Shown here in pieces: positions 1 to 8,155 of a stretch of DNA of 64,000 nt. The DNA is from Mucilaginibacter pineti. GTDB lineage: Bacteria; Bacteroidota; Bacteroidia; Sphingobacteriales; Sphingobacteriaceae. Position 1 is the first letter of the stretch. Each line of letters starts with the position of its first letter. The position numbers and the translations under genes are program-made. The notes under the pieces were generated by a model. It was not told the origin of the DNA. It saw only the letters and a program-made list of their open reading frames with translations, and made no database searches. The stretch covers positions 1 through 64,000 of the forward strand of contig NZ_FNAI01000013.1 in the NCBI RefSeq assembly GCF_900101875.1, in the 5' to 3' direction.

Positions 1-76
1 TTCAAAATTATGCCGCATGTATATACTTAAAAAACGACCTTAGCACATCTATGCTGGTCTCATTCGGCATAATCAT
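1..76. repeat. Inverted repeat at a probable insertion or recombination junction
   Basis: ATTATGCCG at 7-15 is matched exactly by its reverse complement CGGCATAAT at 65-73, and a third partial copy (ATTATGCC) lies at 86-93, inside the end of the neighbouring ArdC gene. The ArdC reading frame stops at 77 exactly where this repeat cluster begins. I read the stretch as the edge of something that replaced the ArdC C-terminus, or as a recombination site. No gene is visible in it. The window edge prevents a firmer call. Confidence 0.35.
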
Positions 77-727
77 TCACGCGGCATTATGCCCCAGTTC
101 GTGCAGCAAAGTCGAATAGTATTTGTCGGGCGCATCGAACTGCTGCTTTAAAGGCATCGTGATCCGGTCCTGCGAGGGACTGTAATATGCGCGGTCGCCC
201 TTGCGATGGCTGACCGGCACGCCCACCGCTGTCACCAGGTTTTCCGCACGGACTACAGGGTCCCAGCCCAAGGTGCCGATGTCAGGCTTTTGCAGTTCAG
301 GTATGCCGTTGACCTGCCGGGCGTTGAATACCCAGGAGGTGGTGATGATCGGTTTGGCCAGCCTGACCAGCGCCTTCACCGGCTTGCCTTCAGCATCCAG
401 TACCGGTTTGCCCTGGTCATCCCTTTTTGTTACCAGATCATTGAGCTTGACGAACTGGATTAGGGATGCTTTTTCGCCCTTGCGAACGTTGCAGTTTTGG
501 GCGGCGGCCTGGTTGAAGGTGAGCCAGCGGGGATCGTCATAGCCGGTCATCATCAGTGCTATGGTATTGATCCCCTTATAACGGTTACCTGTAACGGCGT
601 TGTAGGGCAGTTCAAAAGAAGGGAGTCCGTTACCCCAGGGCTTCTGCCAGGGCGCGGTGCCCGCCTTGAGCTGCTCGATCAGCTTCTCTGCTACCTGCTG
701 GTGCAGCGGCTTCTTTTCGTTACCCAT
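77..727 (-). CDS. ArdC-type antirestriction protein, truncated just after HExxH
   Basis: This is an ArdC-like protein (216 residues from the chosen start) of the kind carried by conjugative elements to protect incoming DNA. The N-terminal part has the usual ArdC features: HQQVAEKLIEQLKAGTAPWQ near the start and a RYKGINTIAL motif. The zinc-metallopeptidase-like motif HELGH is at residues 209-213, but the protein ends three residues later (NAA, stop at 77-79). Family members normally run on for tens of residues and supply another metal ligand, so this copy is probably inactive as a metalloprotein. The start at 727 is preferred because it overlaps the stop of the upstream small gene and follows an unusually good GGAGG. 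A longer in-frame start at 877 exists. Confidence 0.85.
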   Translation of the reverse strand: MGNEKKPLHQQVAEKLIEQLKAGTAPWQKPWGNGLPSFELPYNAVTGNRYKGINTIALMMTGYDDPRWLTFNQAAAQNCNVRKGEKASLIQFVKLNDLVTKRDDQGKPVLDAEGKPVKALVRLAKPIITTSWVFNARQVNGIPELQKPDIGTLGWDPVVRAENLVTAVGVPVSHRKGDRAYYSPSQDRITMPLKQQFDAPDKYYSTLLHELGHNAA

Positions 728-902
728 GATGATCCTCCTTTCCGGGTTGATCCGCTTCCCATTGATCGGCGTAGTCTGCGCCATAAACGGCGGCCTCGGT
801 AGCGGTGAGTTCGATTTCCCCGCCTTCGGCAAGGAGTTGCAGCTTGCTTGCAAGCGATTCTGTTGCCGGATCGTCATCGCGGCCGGTTGGTTTTTTTTTC
901 AT
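720..902 (-). CDS. Small acidic hypothetical protein coupled to ardC
   Basis: This is a 60-residue gene of unknown function. It starts with a basic MKKKP stretch and continues as an acidic, Ala/Glu-rich chain. Its TAA stop overlaps the ATG of the ArdC gene by 8 bases (ATGGGTAA), which is typical of translational coupling, and it begins only 12 bases after the M23 peptidase gene ends. Compact packing in the same direction argues that it is real. No domain is recognised. Alternatively it could be a shadow of an N-terminally extended ArdC frame. Confidence 0.55.
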   Translation of the reverse strand: MKKKPTGRDDDPATESLASKLQLLAEGGEIELTATEAAVYGADYADQWEADQPGKEDHHG

Positions 903-914
903 ACGATTTTGGGA

Positions 915-1538
915 TTATTGGAGCAGCGGTGTTCCCGCCGCCTGGCTTAGAAAGTCCAGCGGGTGGATGTAGCTGCCCCGGAATTTGATACTGAAATGTA
1001 AATGCTCGCCGGTAGTCCGTCCTGACCGTCCCGTGATGCCGACTACCTGCCCGGCAGCAACTTCCTGTCCCCTGGAAACCAGGATCACAGATAAGTGGCC
1101 GTAGATGGTTTGCACATCGCTGTGGTCAATCCTTATGAAATTTCCAAGCAAAGGGTCATAGCCCGTAGCGGACACCTGGCCGTCAACAACGGAATACACG
1201 GGTTCGGATCTTGCCGACAGGTCAATGCCCCGGTGAAAATCGGCACTACCGGTTACCGGGTGGACACGCCAGCCGAAAGACGAGGTCAGGCGCATGGTTC
1301 TCAGCGGCAGACAGATCTGAAGATCGGTTGTGGCTGTAGGAATCTTAGCCTTAAAGGTATCCACTTTCGCGAGGGTATCCGCTGCCAAAACGGGCGGCAT
1401 GGCAATGCCGATTTCCTTAACGGACGCAATGACCCTGGGGCTATTAAAAACCTGGGCAGAGAGTGCAAACGGCAGAAAGGTCAGCAGCACAGGCAGAGCC
1501 AGCAGAGCGGGACAGCCCGGTCTAGCGGCGAAAGCCAT
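915..1538 (-). CDS. M23-family (lysostaphin-type) peptidoglycan endopeptidase of the transfer operon
   Basis: This is a 207-residue exported peptidase likely to open peptidoglycan locally for the conjugation machinery. A hydrophobic signal segment spans residues 10-28 and ends in ALSA. The M23 zinc site is intact: SSFGWRVHP at 86-94, H102 and D106 in FHRGID, GHL at 147-149, and the HLH motif at 179-181. The gene sits between a conserved hypothetical gene, which it overlaps by 17 bases, and the small ardC-coupled gene. This fits a late tra-operon accessory role. Substrate and timing are inferred from family and context. Confidence 0.9.
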   Translation of the reverse strand: MAFAARPGCPALLALPVLLTFLPFALSAQVFNSPRVIASVKEIGIAMPPVLAADTLAKVDTFKAKIPTATTDLQICLPLRTMRLTSSFGWRVHPVTGSADFHRGIDLSARSEPVYSVVDGQVSATGYDPLLGNFIRIDHSDVQTIYGHLSVILVSRGQEVAAGQVVGITGRSGRTTGEHLHFSIKFRGSYIHPLDFLSQAAGTPLLQ

Positions 1539-1953
1539 GACCGAGGTTTACTGCCTGGCTCTGCACCATATTAAGGTCAAGGCTTTCCTGGAGAGAAACA
1601 GTGCTGAAGTCAAGCACCTTGGAAGTACTCATGGCCATTTCCAAAGCCGAGGACTGCTGTTTCGCCGTGCCGTTCTCCTGGAGCATGTTAATGCGGAGCA
1701 GGGTTTTGAAATCCTGCATATCCAGTTTTTTATGCTTTTCAAGCAGATCCTGGTAAAGCTCGTTGTGGGGCTTGAGCACCAGTAGCGCATCGCTGCTATA
1801 AAGTCCGGGTTTTAGTCCGCCGAACGCAACTGAAATCGTGTCGCTGTCCAGGTCGACCCCAGTAATCATACCGACCTTGCCCTGTTTGTTTACGGGGTCG
1901 GTCGTGAGTTCGGGGTGTACCAGAACCATTTTGCCGATGAGTTCTTGTTCCAT
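1522..1953 (-). CDS. Conserved hypothetical protein of the transfer operon
   Basis: This is a 143-residue soluble protein with no signal peptide or membrane segment. The N-terminal half (MEQELIGKMVLVHPEL, then a Val/Gly-rich stretch around TISVAFGGLKPGLY) looks like a small beta-barrel or SH3-like fold. The C-terminal half is predicted helical and rich in Leu, Gln and Ser. It overlaps the start of the M23 peptidase gene by 17 bases and follows the coupling-protein gene, so it is transcribed with the tra operon. Function not recognised. Confidence 0.7.
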   Translation of the reverse strand: MEQELIGKMVLVHPELTTDPVNKQGKVGMITGVDLDSDTISVAFGGLKPGLYSSDALLVLKPHNELYQDLLEKHKKLDMQDFKTLLRINMLQENGTAKQQSSALEMAMSTSKVLDFSTVSLQESLDLNMVQSQAVNLGHGFRR

Positions 1954-1983
1954 GATTGTTGAGATTAATGATTAATAGTTTGT

Positions 1984-4020
1984 TCAGGCACCCTGCCTGG
2001 TACCTCGGGAAGCCCGATTGCCACTGGGTTGGGGCGTGGCTTCGGGCGTGAACTGCTTGACCACCTGCTGAACTTCAAGGGTGATCCTGTTAAAGTTCTG
2101 GAGCAGCACATCCTCCATGCGGCCGCCAAAATCATAGTAGACCGGCAAATCCCGGTAGGCGGCTTCTTCCTTTCTGATGGCATCCATATCAAGGTTAATG
2201 CGGCAGTTCACGGCGGTCGTTTCATACTTGCCGGTAAATTCCTCGACCGCATCGGCGGCCAGGATGCCGACCATTTCCCCGGCCTTTAGGGAAGCGATTT
2301 TTCCAGCTGGGATAAGCGGTTCCAGTTTTTCGCTCAGGGATAGGGAAGTTTTATTGCGGTCGATGCTCAGGCTTTCGCCTTCCTGCTTGACCTTTCCGAA
2401 AAGCCTTTCGAGCCATTCCAGGGTTTCCTTATTGCGCACCGAGCCGGACAGCACGTTGCCCATGATGGCAGTAATCGTCTCTGCGGTTTCCTTCCCATAT
2501 TGCTGGCGCAACATTGGGAGTTCCTGAAGCCCCAGGAGCACAGCCGAAAGATTTGATCTCGCCTGTGCCACCAGTACGTCGATGCGGTGAATATAAAGGC
2601 TGGGCGCTTCGTCGATAACCAGTCCAATGGGCAGGTTCCCCCTGGTATTGATCAGGCGGGTGATGCGGTTGACCACCACCGACAGGCAGGCGGAGTTGAT
2701 GCTCTGGGTGCTGGGATCATTGGCCAGAACCAGTATGGCGGGATTTTTGGGATCGCTGATCTTCAGTTCACAATCATCACCGGAGAACACCCAATAGGTT
2801 TCTTTGGTAGCCATCCGGCTGATAAAGATCTTCAGGGTGCCGACCTGGCCCTCCAGCTGTTCAAATGCGCCCGCCTTGTAGGCCGTTACAAAGGGTGACA
2901 GCAGCGAGGACAGTTCCGGCTCTGAAAAAAGCGCGCCAAAGATTTCCTGGTAGGATAAGTTAAGGAAGGCCAGCACATGCGGCAGGCTGGAGTACATGCC
3001 GCCCCGGTATTTGCTGAAAAAATAGATACAGGCGGCCAGGAAATTGACCGCTGACTGGGTAAAGAACTGGTCGCTGCCACCCCCTTTGTCACCTTTTTTC
3101 AGTGCCTCTACCAGTGCCTCTGCGGTTTCCGAAGCGTCGGCTAAAGTTTGCAGGTAGGCGCGTTTAAGCGGGTTGATCCTCCTGCTCCTTGCCGGGTCGT
3201 TAAGATTGACCACGTGAAAGCCATAGCCCCTACATTTGCCTTTTTGCTTGGCCAGCAGATAGTGGTAATAGGCAACCTTTCCAAGATCGGGGTACTTCAG
3301 ATCGTAGAGGCACATGGTGAAGCCACTAGCGATCATTTGCCTGATGACCGGCATGACCACGCCAAAACTTTTCCCGCTTCCCGGCACCCCGCACAAGAGG
3401 GTGCCCCTGAATAAATTTTCGAGCGATATATAACCGCGCCTGACCTTGCCTTTGTAGTAGAACAGTGTCGGGATATTCACCACGTATGGCCCGGTTTTGG
3501 GTTTTACCGTTTGCATGAACGATTCTTCTTCGACGTTCCACTTGTCCTTTCCCAGCTTACTGCTGATGAGTTTGGACACATTGTCCATCGCGATGTGTAT
3601 CAGGATTGTTCCCGTTACAGCACAGAAGCAATAGATGAGCTCCGGCCAGCTGACCATTAAACCGATGACAGGATCATCCCTGCCAAAGAACCAGATTCCA
3701 CCGAAGAGCACCAGTACGCCCGCTGCAAGTGGATAAACAATTGAATTTATGGGATTGAGGTCTTTTTTCTTCCGGCTCAACGTACCCACAGATACCAGGC
3801 AGATCAGCAGCAGGGTGAACAGCTTGCTGTTGAGCGGTGACTGATAGATGAACATCCGCGACATCCCCCTGACCAGCCGGGTCAGGCCATAGTGCTGGCT
3901 GACCGCAGAGGCGATGAGCTTCGGGGCGTAGATAAAAAAGAAGATGTCGAGGATGACGGTGAGGTAGATGCCGAACTGGAGAAAGCGATGCAGGCTTTGC
4001 TGCCCTTTTGTTTCTTCCAT
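1984..4020 (-). CDS. mobC: VirD4/TraG-type conjugative coupling protein (MobC of CTnDOT nomenclature)
   Basis: This is a 678-residue inner-membrane ATPase that links the relaxosome to the secretion channel. The N-terminal third has several hydrophobic segments (FGIYLTVILDIFFFIY, then LFTLLLICLVSVG, VYPLAAGVLVLFG and YCFCAVTGTILI). Walker A is GVPGSGKSFG near residue 210 and Walker B is LVIDEAP near residue 467. A QARSNLSAVLLGLQELP stretch after Walker B matches the family. The start at 4020 (MEETKGQQ) is chosen because 22 upstream in-frame residues are not family-like. It is the first gene after the plus-strand ATPase insertion and begins the distal part of the operon. Confidence 0.92.
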   Translation of the reverse strand: MEETKGQQSLHRFLQFGIYLTVILDIFFFIYAPKLIASAVSQHYGLTRLVRGMSRMFIYQSPLNSKLFTLLLICLVSVGTLSRKKKDLNPINSIVYPLAAGVLVLFGGIWFFGRDDPVIGLMVSWPELIYCFCAVTGTILIHIAMDNVSKLISSKLGKDKWNVEEESFMQTVKPKTGPYVVNIPTLFYYKGKVRRGYISLENLFRGTLLCGVPGSGKSFGVVMPVIRQMIASGFTMCLYDLKYPDLGKVAYYHYLLAKQKGKCRGYGFHVVNLNDPARSRRINPLKRAYLQTLADASETAEALVEALKKGDKGGGSDQFFTQSAVNFLAACIYFFSKYRGGMYSSLPHVLAFLNLSYQEIFGALFSEPELSSLLSPFVTAYKAGAFEQLEGQVGTLKIFISRMATKETYWVFSGDDCELKISDPKNPAILVLANDPSTQSINSACLSVVVNRITRLINTRGNLPIGLVIDEAPSLYIHRIDVLVAQARSNLSAVLLGLQELPMLRQQYGKETAETITAIMGNVLSGSVRNKETLEWLERLFGKVKQEGESLSIDRNKTSLSLSEKLEPLIPAGKIASLKAGEMVGILAADAVEEFTGKYETTAVNCRINLDMDAIRKEEAAYRDLPVYYDFGGRMEDVLLQNFNRITLEVQQVVKQFTPEATPQPSGNRASRGTRQGA

Positions 4021-4104
4021 AAGGAGTTCATAAAGAAAATGAATAATGAGAATTTGAAATTTGTGGAAGTTTGATTCCCTAACCAATAGGCTATTTTCTT
4101 AAAA

Positions 4105-4188
4105 TGGATTTATTCTGTTACAGAAAATTGTCTAAAATGGGTTTATTCTGTTACAAAATTTTATTAAATTTGGGCTTATTCTGTTACA
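4105..4188 (+). repeat. Three 18-bp direct repeats at an exact 33-bp period, upstream of the AAA_14 ATPase
   Basis: The unit TGG(A/G)(T/C)TTATTCTGTTACA occurs at 4105-4122, 4138-4155 and 4171-4188, each starting exactly 33 bp after the last, about three helical turns. The last copy ends one base before the ATG at 4190. The repeats are not in the reading frame of the following gene, so they are not coding there. The phasing and position suggest operator sites, possibly for autoregulation, or a recombination target. The function is inferred. Confidence 0.75.
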
Positions 4189-4189
4189 A

Positions 4190-5554
4190 ATGAGTTTTAA
4201 AAGAACCTTAGAGAAATATCTCCAACGCTGGAAAGAGCAGGAAAATCGCAAGCCCTTAATCATTAGAGGTGCCAGGCAGGTAGGAAAAACCACCTTGATA
4301 ACGGACTTTGCCAAAACCTATCAGCATCGGATCGTACTCAACCTGGAAAGACCGGCGGACAGACGTTATTTCGATGATTTCGATGATGTGCAGACCATAA
4401 CCGAGGCACTATTCCTAAGCCACGGCATACACTCGCAGGCCATGAAAAACACGCTGCTTTTTATTGACGAGATACAGGAAAGCCCAAAAGCAATACAACT
4501 GCTGCGATATTTTTTTGAAGAAATACCCGCCCTGCATATTATCAGCGCGGGGTCGCTACTGGAATTTGCCATGCAGAAAATAGAGAGCTTTCCCGTGGGA
4601 CGAATTGAATTTCTGTATTTGCATCCCTTAAATTTCCAGGAATACCTGAAAGCAATAGAAAAACAAATGCTGGTCGATCAGCTTCAACAAGTGCCGGTAA
4701 AACCATTCGCACACCAAGCGCTGCTGGATGCATTTCACCGATATGCCATTATCGGCGGTATGCCGGAAGTAATTAAGAAAGATAGCCAGCAGCACCAGCT
4801 TTCCGATCTAGCCATTACATACGAAAGCATATGGGAAACCTATAAAAACGACATAGAAAAATATACTTCTAACGATACCGAAAGAAAAGTGATCAGGCAT
4901 CTAATGGATACTTCGACCCTGTATCTGGACGAGCGGGTCAAATTCCAGGGTTTCGGGAACTCCAACTATCGCTCACGCGAAGTGGGCGAAGCATTCCGAA
5001 CACTGCATGATGCAAAGATCGTACGTCTGGTATATCCGACAACCGATCTGCAACCGCCTTTGAAGCCCGATCTTAAGAAATCCCCGCGCCTACAGTTCTT
5101 GGATACGGGACTGGTGAATTATACATTGGGCATACAGATCGAGATGCTGGCGATGGCAGATTTGAACAGCACCTATAGAGGCGCTATAATTCCGCACCTG
5201 ATAACCCAGGAGCTGATTTCGTTGGAAGGCATCACTTCAAGCCTGCCTCATTTCTGGGTGAGAGAAAAAGCGCAGTCAAATGCGGAGGTCGACTTGCTAT
5301 ATGTTCATCAAAAACTGGTCATTCCGATAGAGATTAAATCCGGAAGTACCGGCAGCCTAAGATCACTTCATCAATTTATTGAGGCTGTTGATCATCCCTA
5401 TGCTGTGCGGATGTATGGTGGCGAATTCCGGATAGAAAAGGCCGTGTCACCTGGTAATAAGCCCTACCTGCTAATGAATCTTCCATACTATGCAGGGACC
5501 GTCCTGCCTGAGTATATCAATTGGTTTGTCAGCCAACCAGTGAACTCATTTTAA
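4190..5554 (+). CDS. AAA_14/DUF4143 ATPase with PD-(D/E)XK-like C-terminus
   Basis: This is a 454-residue ATPase of the AAA_14 plus DUF4143 family, common in Bacteroidota and archaea but without a firmly known role. Walker A is GARQVGKT at residues 27-34 and Walker B is LLFIDE at 89-94. Near the C-terminus NAEVDLL followed by IPIEIKSG gives a PD-(D/E)XK-like signature, suggesting a nuclease fold. It is the only plus-strand gene in the first 21 kb and lies between traN and mobC, which both read the other way. Base composition is visibly more AT-rich than the tra genes. Triple direct repeats occur on both sides, different in each flank. It looks like cargo inserted into the operon. Confidence 0.88.
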   Translation: MSFKRTLEKYLQRWKEQENRKPLIIRGARQVGKTTLITDFAKTYQHRIVLNLERPADRRYFDDFDDVQTITEALFLSHGIHSQAMKNTLLFIDEIQESPKAIQLLRYFFEEIPALHIISAGSLLEFAMQKIESFPVGRIEFLYLHPLNFQEYLKAIEKQMLVDQLQQVPVKPFAHQALLDAFHRYAIIGGMPEVIKKDSQQHQLSDLAITYESIWETYKNDIEKYTSNDTERKVIRHLMDTSTLYLDERVKFQGFGNSNYRSREVGEAFRTLHDAKIVRLVYPTTDLQPPLKPDLKKSPRLQFLDTGLVNYTLGIQIEMLAMADLNSTYRGAIIPHLITQELISLEGITSSLPHFWVREKAQSNAEVDLLYVHQKLVIPIEIKSGSTGSLRSLHQFIEAVDHPYAVRMYGGEFRIEKAVSPGNKPYLLMNLPYYAGTVLPEYINWFVSQPVNSF

Positions 5555-5585
5555 GGGAAGTAAATTTCACGAGTAAAACACGTAC

Positions 5586-5674
5586 AAATTTTTAAGGCTA
5601 ACGACGTCAAAAAACCGATAAGTGTTAAATTTTTAATGCTAATTCGTCTAATCCTACAAATTTTTAATGATAAC
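5586..5674. repeat. Three AT-rich direct repeats downstream of the AAA_14 ATPase
   Basis: The unit AAATTTTTAA(T/G)G(C/A)TAA begins at 5586, 5627 and 5658, spaced 41 and 31 bp. The copies lie between the AAA_14 stop and the traN stop, in a 126-bp gap. They are unrelated to the repeats on the other side of the ATPase gene. They could be binding sites, a terminator region or a relic of insertion. Confidence 0.6.
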
Positions 5675-5680
5675 GGCAAT

Positions 5681-6511
5681 TTAAAAGGTATCAGCCTTTA
5701 GTATATCCTTATACTTAATCTGCAAGCTGACCGTCCTGCCTGAAATCTGCTTTTCGGTCAGCTCAATGTTGAGGATCTTGTTTTCGGGGAACGGCGCTTT
5801 CTTCAGCACATAGATATTTCGCGTTCGGTTCTTGAAAGTGCTGAGCTGGTAAAGCTGCCATATCGGTTTGATCTCGACCGACTGGACGTTGGTGGCCTTT
5901 TTGATCTTTTTATCCTCGATCTTAAAGCGCAGCTCATCGGGCTGATAGCCCAGGTTCGTGCTGTTATGGTAGCTGATATCCAGGAACACCAGGTCATCGT
6001 AGGTGTAGACATGGTTCAGGGTCGCTTCGATCCCGTAGGCATCGCTCTGCCTTATTTTTTCCGGGCGCAAGCCCGCCAGGCGCAGGGCAAAAGCCTTCAT
6101 CTGAGGGGTCGAGACGCTTACCCCCGAATGATCAAGGGGCCTGGTATCGCCTGGTGTGATGTCCACCTGGGCAGAAGTTTGGCCGCCGCGATTGTCAGGC
6201 AGGTATTGCAACTGGTACTGCGCGATAAAACTTTCGCCGGTAACCGTAACGATGCCAGCCGGGCCGCCCTGCAGCCTGGCGGCAGAGTCGGGAACCACCT
6301 TTAGCCGCAGGACGTTGCCGAGGGGCAGGTCGCCAGCAATGGCATGGCTGGAAATATCCACGTAGCGGATGGGTTCGGGTGAGACCAGGTGCAGGGTCAT
6401 GTCCCTGGCCAGCAGGATCACGGGCAGGTCTTTGGACTGAATGGTTTGCGGCACCTGCGCGCTGAGCAGACCGGAAAGCAGCAAAAAGAAACTAAGAATC
6501 ATAGTTTTCAT
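5681..6511 (-). CDS. traN: Conjugative transposon protein TraN
   Basis: This is a 276-residue exported protein of the TraN family, thought to be a periplasmic or outer-membrane component of the Bacteroidota mating channel. The signal peptide is clear (MKTMILSFFLLLSGLLSAQ). The body is beta-rich with the family-like segments VILLARDMTLHLVSPEPIRY near the N-terminus and YDDLVFLDISYHNSTNLGY later on. It follows traM by 14 bases in the same direction. Downstream the operon is interrupted by the plus-strand ATPase gene. Confidence 0.88.
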   Translation of the reverse strand: MKTMILSFFLLLSGLLSAQVPQTIQSKDLPVILLARDMTLHLVSPEPIRYVDISSHAIAGDLPLGNVLRLKVVPDSAARLQGGPAGIVTVTGESFIAQYQLQYLPDNRGGQTSAQVDITPGDTRPLDHSGVSVSTPQMKAFALRLAGLRPEKIRQSDAYGIEATLNHVYTYDDLVFLDISYHNSTNLGYQPDELRFKIEDKKIKKATNVQSVEIKPIWQLYQLSTFKNRTRNIYVLKKAPFPENKILNIELTEKQISGRTVSLQIKYKDILKADTF

Positions 6512-6525
6512 GGTGAAAATGGGTT

Positions 6526-7725
6526 TTAATAAGCGTTCTGTTTGTTTTTAAGCTCATCGGGATCGATGAGGTAGACCAGCGTATTGTACTTTAGGTGGGC
6601 CTTGTTCTGCCGGATCAGTTTACCGACAGCCGTTGTTGTGGAGGTGAACATCTTTTGCAGCAGTCCCATGACCAGCTGGTTGTTGTTTTCGGCCATCTGC
6701 TGGAGCGTTACGCCCTGGGTTGCGTTCCCGCCGAGCTCCTTTGAAAATTCGCGGAAGGCGGAGGCCGGAACGTAAAGTCCGGGCAGGCCGTCGTTATCGT
6801 AGATGTTCAGCTTCACGGGCAGTAAATGGTCGTCCTGCATGATGCTGCTGATGCCCAGGTTAACGCGCTGGCCGGAAAAGCCGGTGATCTCCGCATAGAG
6901 GTAAGTCCCTTTTTTGATCAGGAAGCGCCCGGCCATCATATCTTCCAGCAGCCTGATGCGCAGCCTTGATCCGGCATAGCCCGTAATATCCTGGTCAACG
7001 ATGGCGGTGATGAAGGTATCGTGCCGCTCGGCGGTGATCGTGTTGAACAAGGCCGAAGCAGAAGCAGCCTTGCTGACCGCGAGCTTTTTTTGCACTGCCT
7101 GTTCATTTGCCTGCGTTGCCGCCAGTTGCTTCTGCTTTTGCGCTGCTTTGTAATCAGGGTCATTGGCCTTGCCCATACTGTCAATGAGCGCCATCTGCTG
7201 GCGGAATAGGGTCATCGGATCGGTCTGTACCTGCCCTGAAGGGCGGCTGCCAACTACCGGCGCCGACTGCCCCATCTTGGAAAGCGCTTCCGCCAGGGCG
7301 CGGTCCTGCGCGGTGCGGGATGAAGGGGCCGGTGCCACTGCGGTCGTCGCGGAAGGAAAACCAGCGGCCGGGCCGCCATATTTGAGCTTCATCGCCCTGT
7401 CGATGGAATCCAGCATTCTTTTTTCGCGTTCGTTGTACAAGGTCTGCGGACCTAGCCTGGTCGCCTGTTCTTCCTGGAGCTGACCGATGGCGGTATAGCC
7501 ATCGGCTTCCTTATAGTTGTCGCGATAAGCGTCAAGCTTATCTGCTAACGGCCTGTTTTTCACCTGGTCGGAGACGCCTGCGATGTTTACCTGTAGGGAA
7601 TCCTTCCCGGCTGCTTGTGGCCGCTGCTTGCCGATGCTGCTCTTGTAGACATAGAAGAACAGTACCAGGAATGGCAGCGCAATGAGCGGCAGGACATATC
7701 GCGGCTTTTTAAAGTCGATTTTCAT
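6526..7725 (-). CDS. traM: Conjugative transposon protein TraM
   Basis: This is a 399-residue TraM-family protein, regarded as the VirB10-like periplasm-spanning component. One N-terminal membrane segment (YVLPLIALPFLVLFFYVY) is followed by a long Gln/Ala-rich low-complexity middle and a beta-rich C-terminal domain. That domain contains the family-type stretch TAERHDTFITAIVDQDITGY, then KGTYLYAEITGFSGQRVNL. The start at 7725 (MKIDFKKP) is chosen over one 14 codons upstream because it directly precedes the membrane segment and leaves a 4-base gap after the traL-like gene. Confidence 0.88.
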   Translation of the reverse strand: MKIDFKKPRYVLPLIALPFLVLFFYVYKSSIGKQRPQAAGKDSLQVNIAGVSDQVKNRPLADKLDAYRDNYKEADGYTAIGQLQEEQATRLGPQTLYNEREKRMLDSIDRAMKLKYGGPAAGFPSATTAVAPAPSSRTAQDRALAEALSKMGQSAPVVGSRPSGQVQTDPMTLFRQQMALIDSMGKANDPDYKAAQKQKQLAATQANEQAVQKKLAVSKAASASALFNTITAERHDTFITAIVDQDITGYAGSRLRIRLLEDMMAGRFLIKKGTYLYAEITGFSGQRVNLGISSIMQDDHLLPVKLNIYDNDGLPGLYVPASAFREFSKELGGNATQGVTLQQMAENNNQLVMGLLQKMFTSTTTAVGKLIRQNKAHLKYNTLVYLIDPDELKNKQNAY

Positions 7726-7729
7726 ATGC

Positions 7730-8155
7730 TTAATGTTGGGGGTTAAATTGTTTGCGGATCTCATCAATGCGCTGGAGCGCCCGTACCACCTCGATGCTGT
7801 CGCGGGAGGTCAGGCTGTCCTTTCTACCGTTGGCCTCGATGCGGGCTTGCAGCATTCCAGCCTCTTTAAATGCCTCATAAGCATCCAGGGTTCCCGGCAG
7901 AACAGTCGCAGGAGCCTGTTTTTGCGAAAGCATCCTGGGCAGAGGCACCGGCTTTTGCTGCCGCATGACCGTGAAGGCCAGGATCGCAGAAACCAGGATA
8001 CTGGCGACCATGAGCGAAAAGGCGGTAAAAGGATAGCGTCGGAGCAGCCTTCCAAAAACCACCGCCGCTCCTATGAAATACCTGGAAAATTCTTTTTTTA
8101 GCGAACCGGCCAGGGTTGTACCCGGCAGGCGGTTAGAATGAATTTTTCTGAACAT
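7730..8155 (-). CDS. traL: TraL-like small membrane protein of the tra operon
   Basis: This protein of about 141 residues has one membrane segment (YPFTAFSLMVASILVSAILAF) preceded by basic residues and followed by a periplasmic tail. Its position between traK and traM is that of traL in CTnDOT-like operons; the sequence itself is poorly conserved, so the name rests on synteny. Starts at 8155 (MFRKIH) or 8176 (MKTKTS) both overlap the end of traK. I prefer 8155 because it gives the shorter overlap. Confidence 0.65.
   Translation of the reverse strand: MFRKIHSNRLPGTTLAGSLKKEFSRYFIGAAVVFGRLLRRYPFTAFSLMVASILVSAILAFTVMRQQKPVPLPRMLSQKQAPATVLPGTLDAYEAFKEAGMLQARIEANGRKDSLTSRDSIEVVRALQRIDEIRKQFNPQH

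Noticed and set aside
4105..4188. CRISPR-like array
   Set aside because: Only three copies of 18 bp with 15-bp intervals that are AT-rich and not distinct spacers; no cas genes nearby.
4132..4314. Minus-strand 60-codon frame containing repeated CNRI motifs
   Set aside because: The apparent peptide repeat is only the antisense translation of the 33-bp DNA repeats and the start of the ATPase gene.
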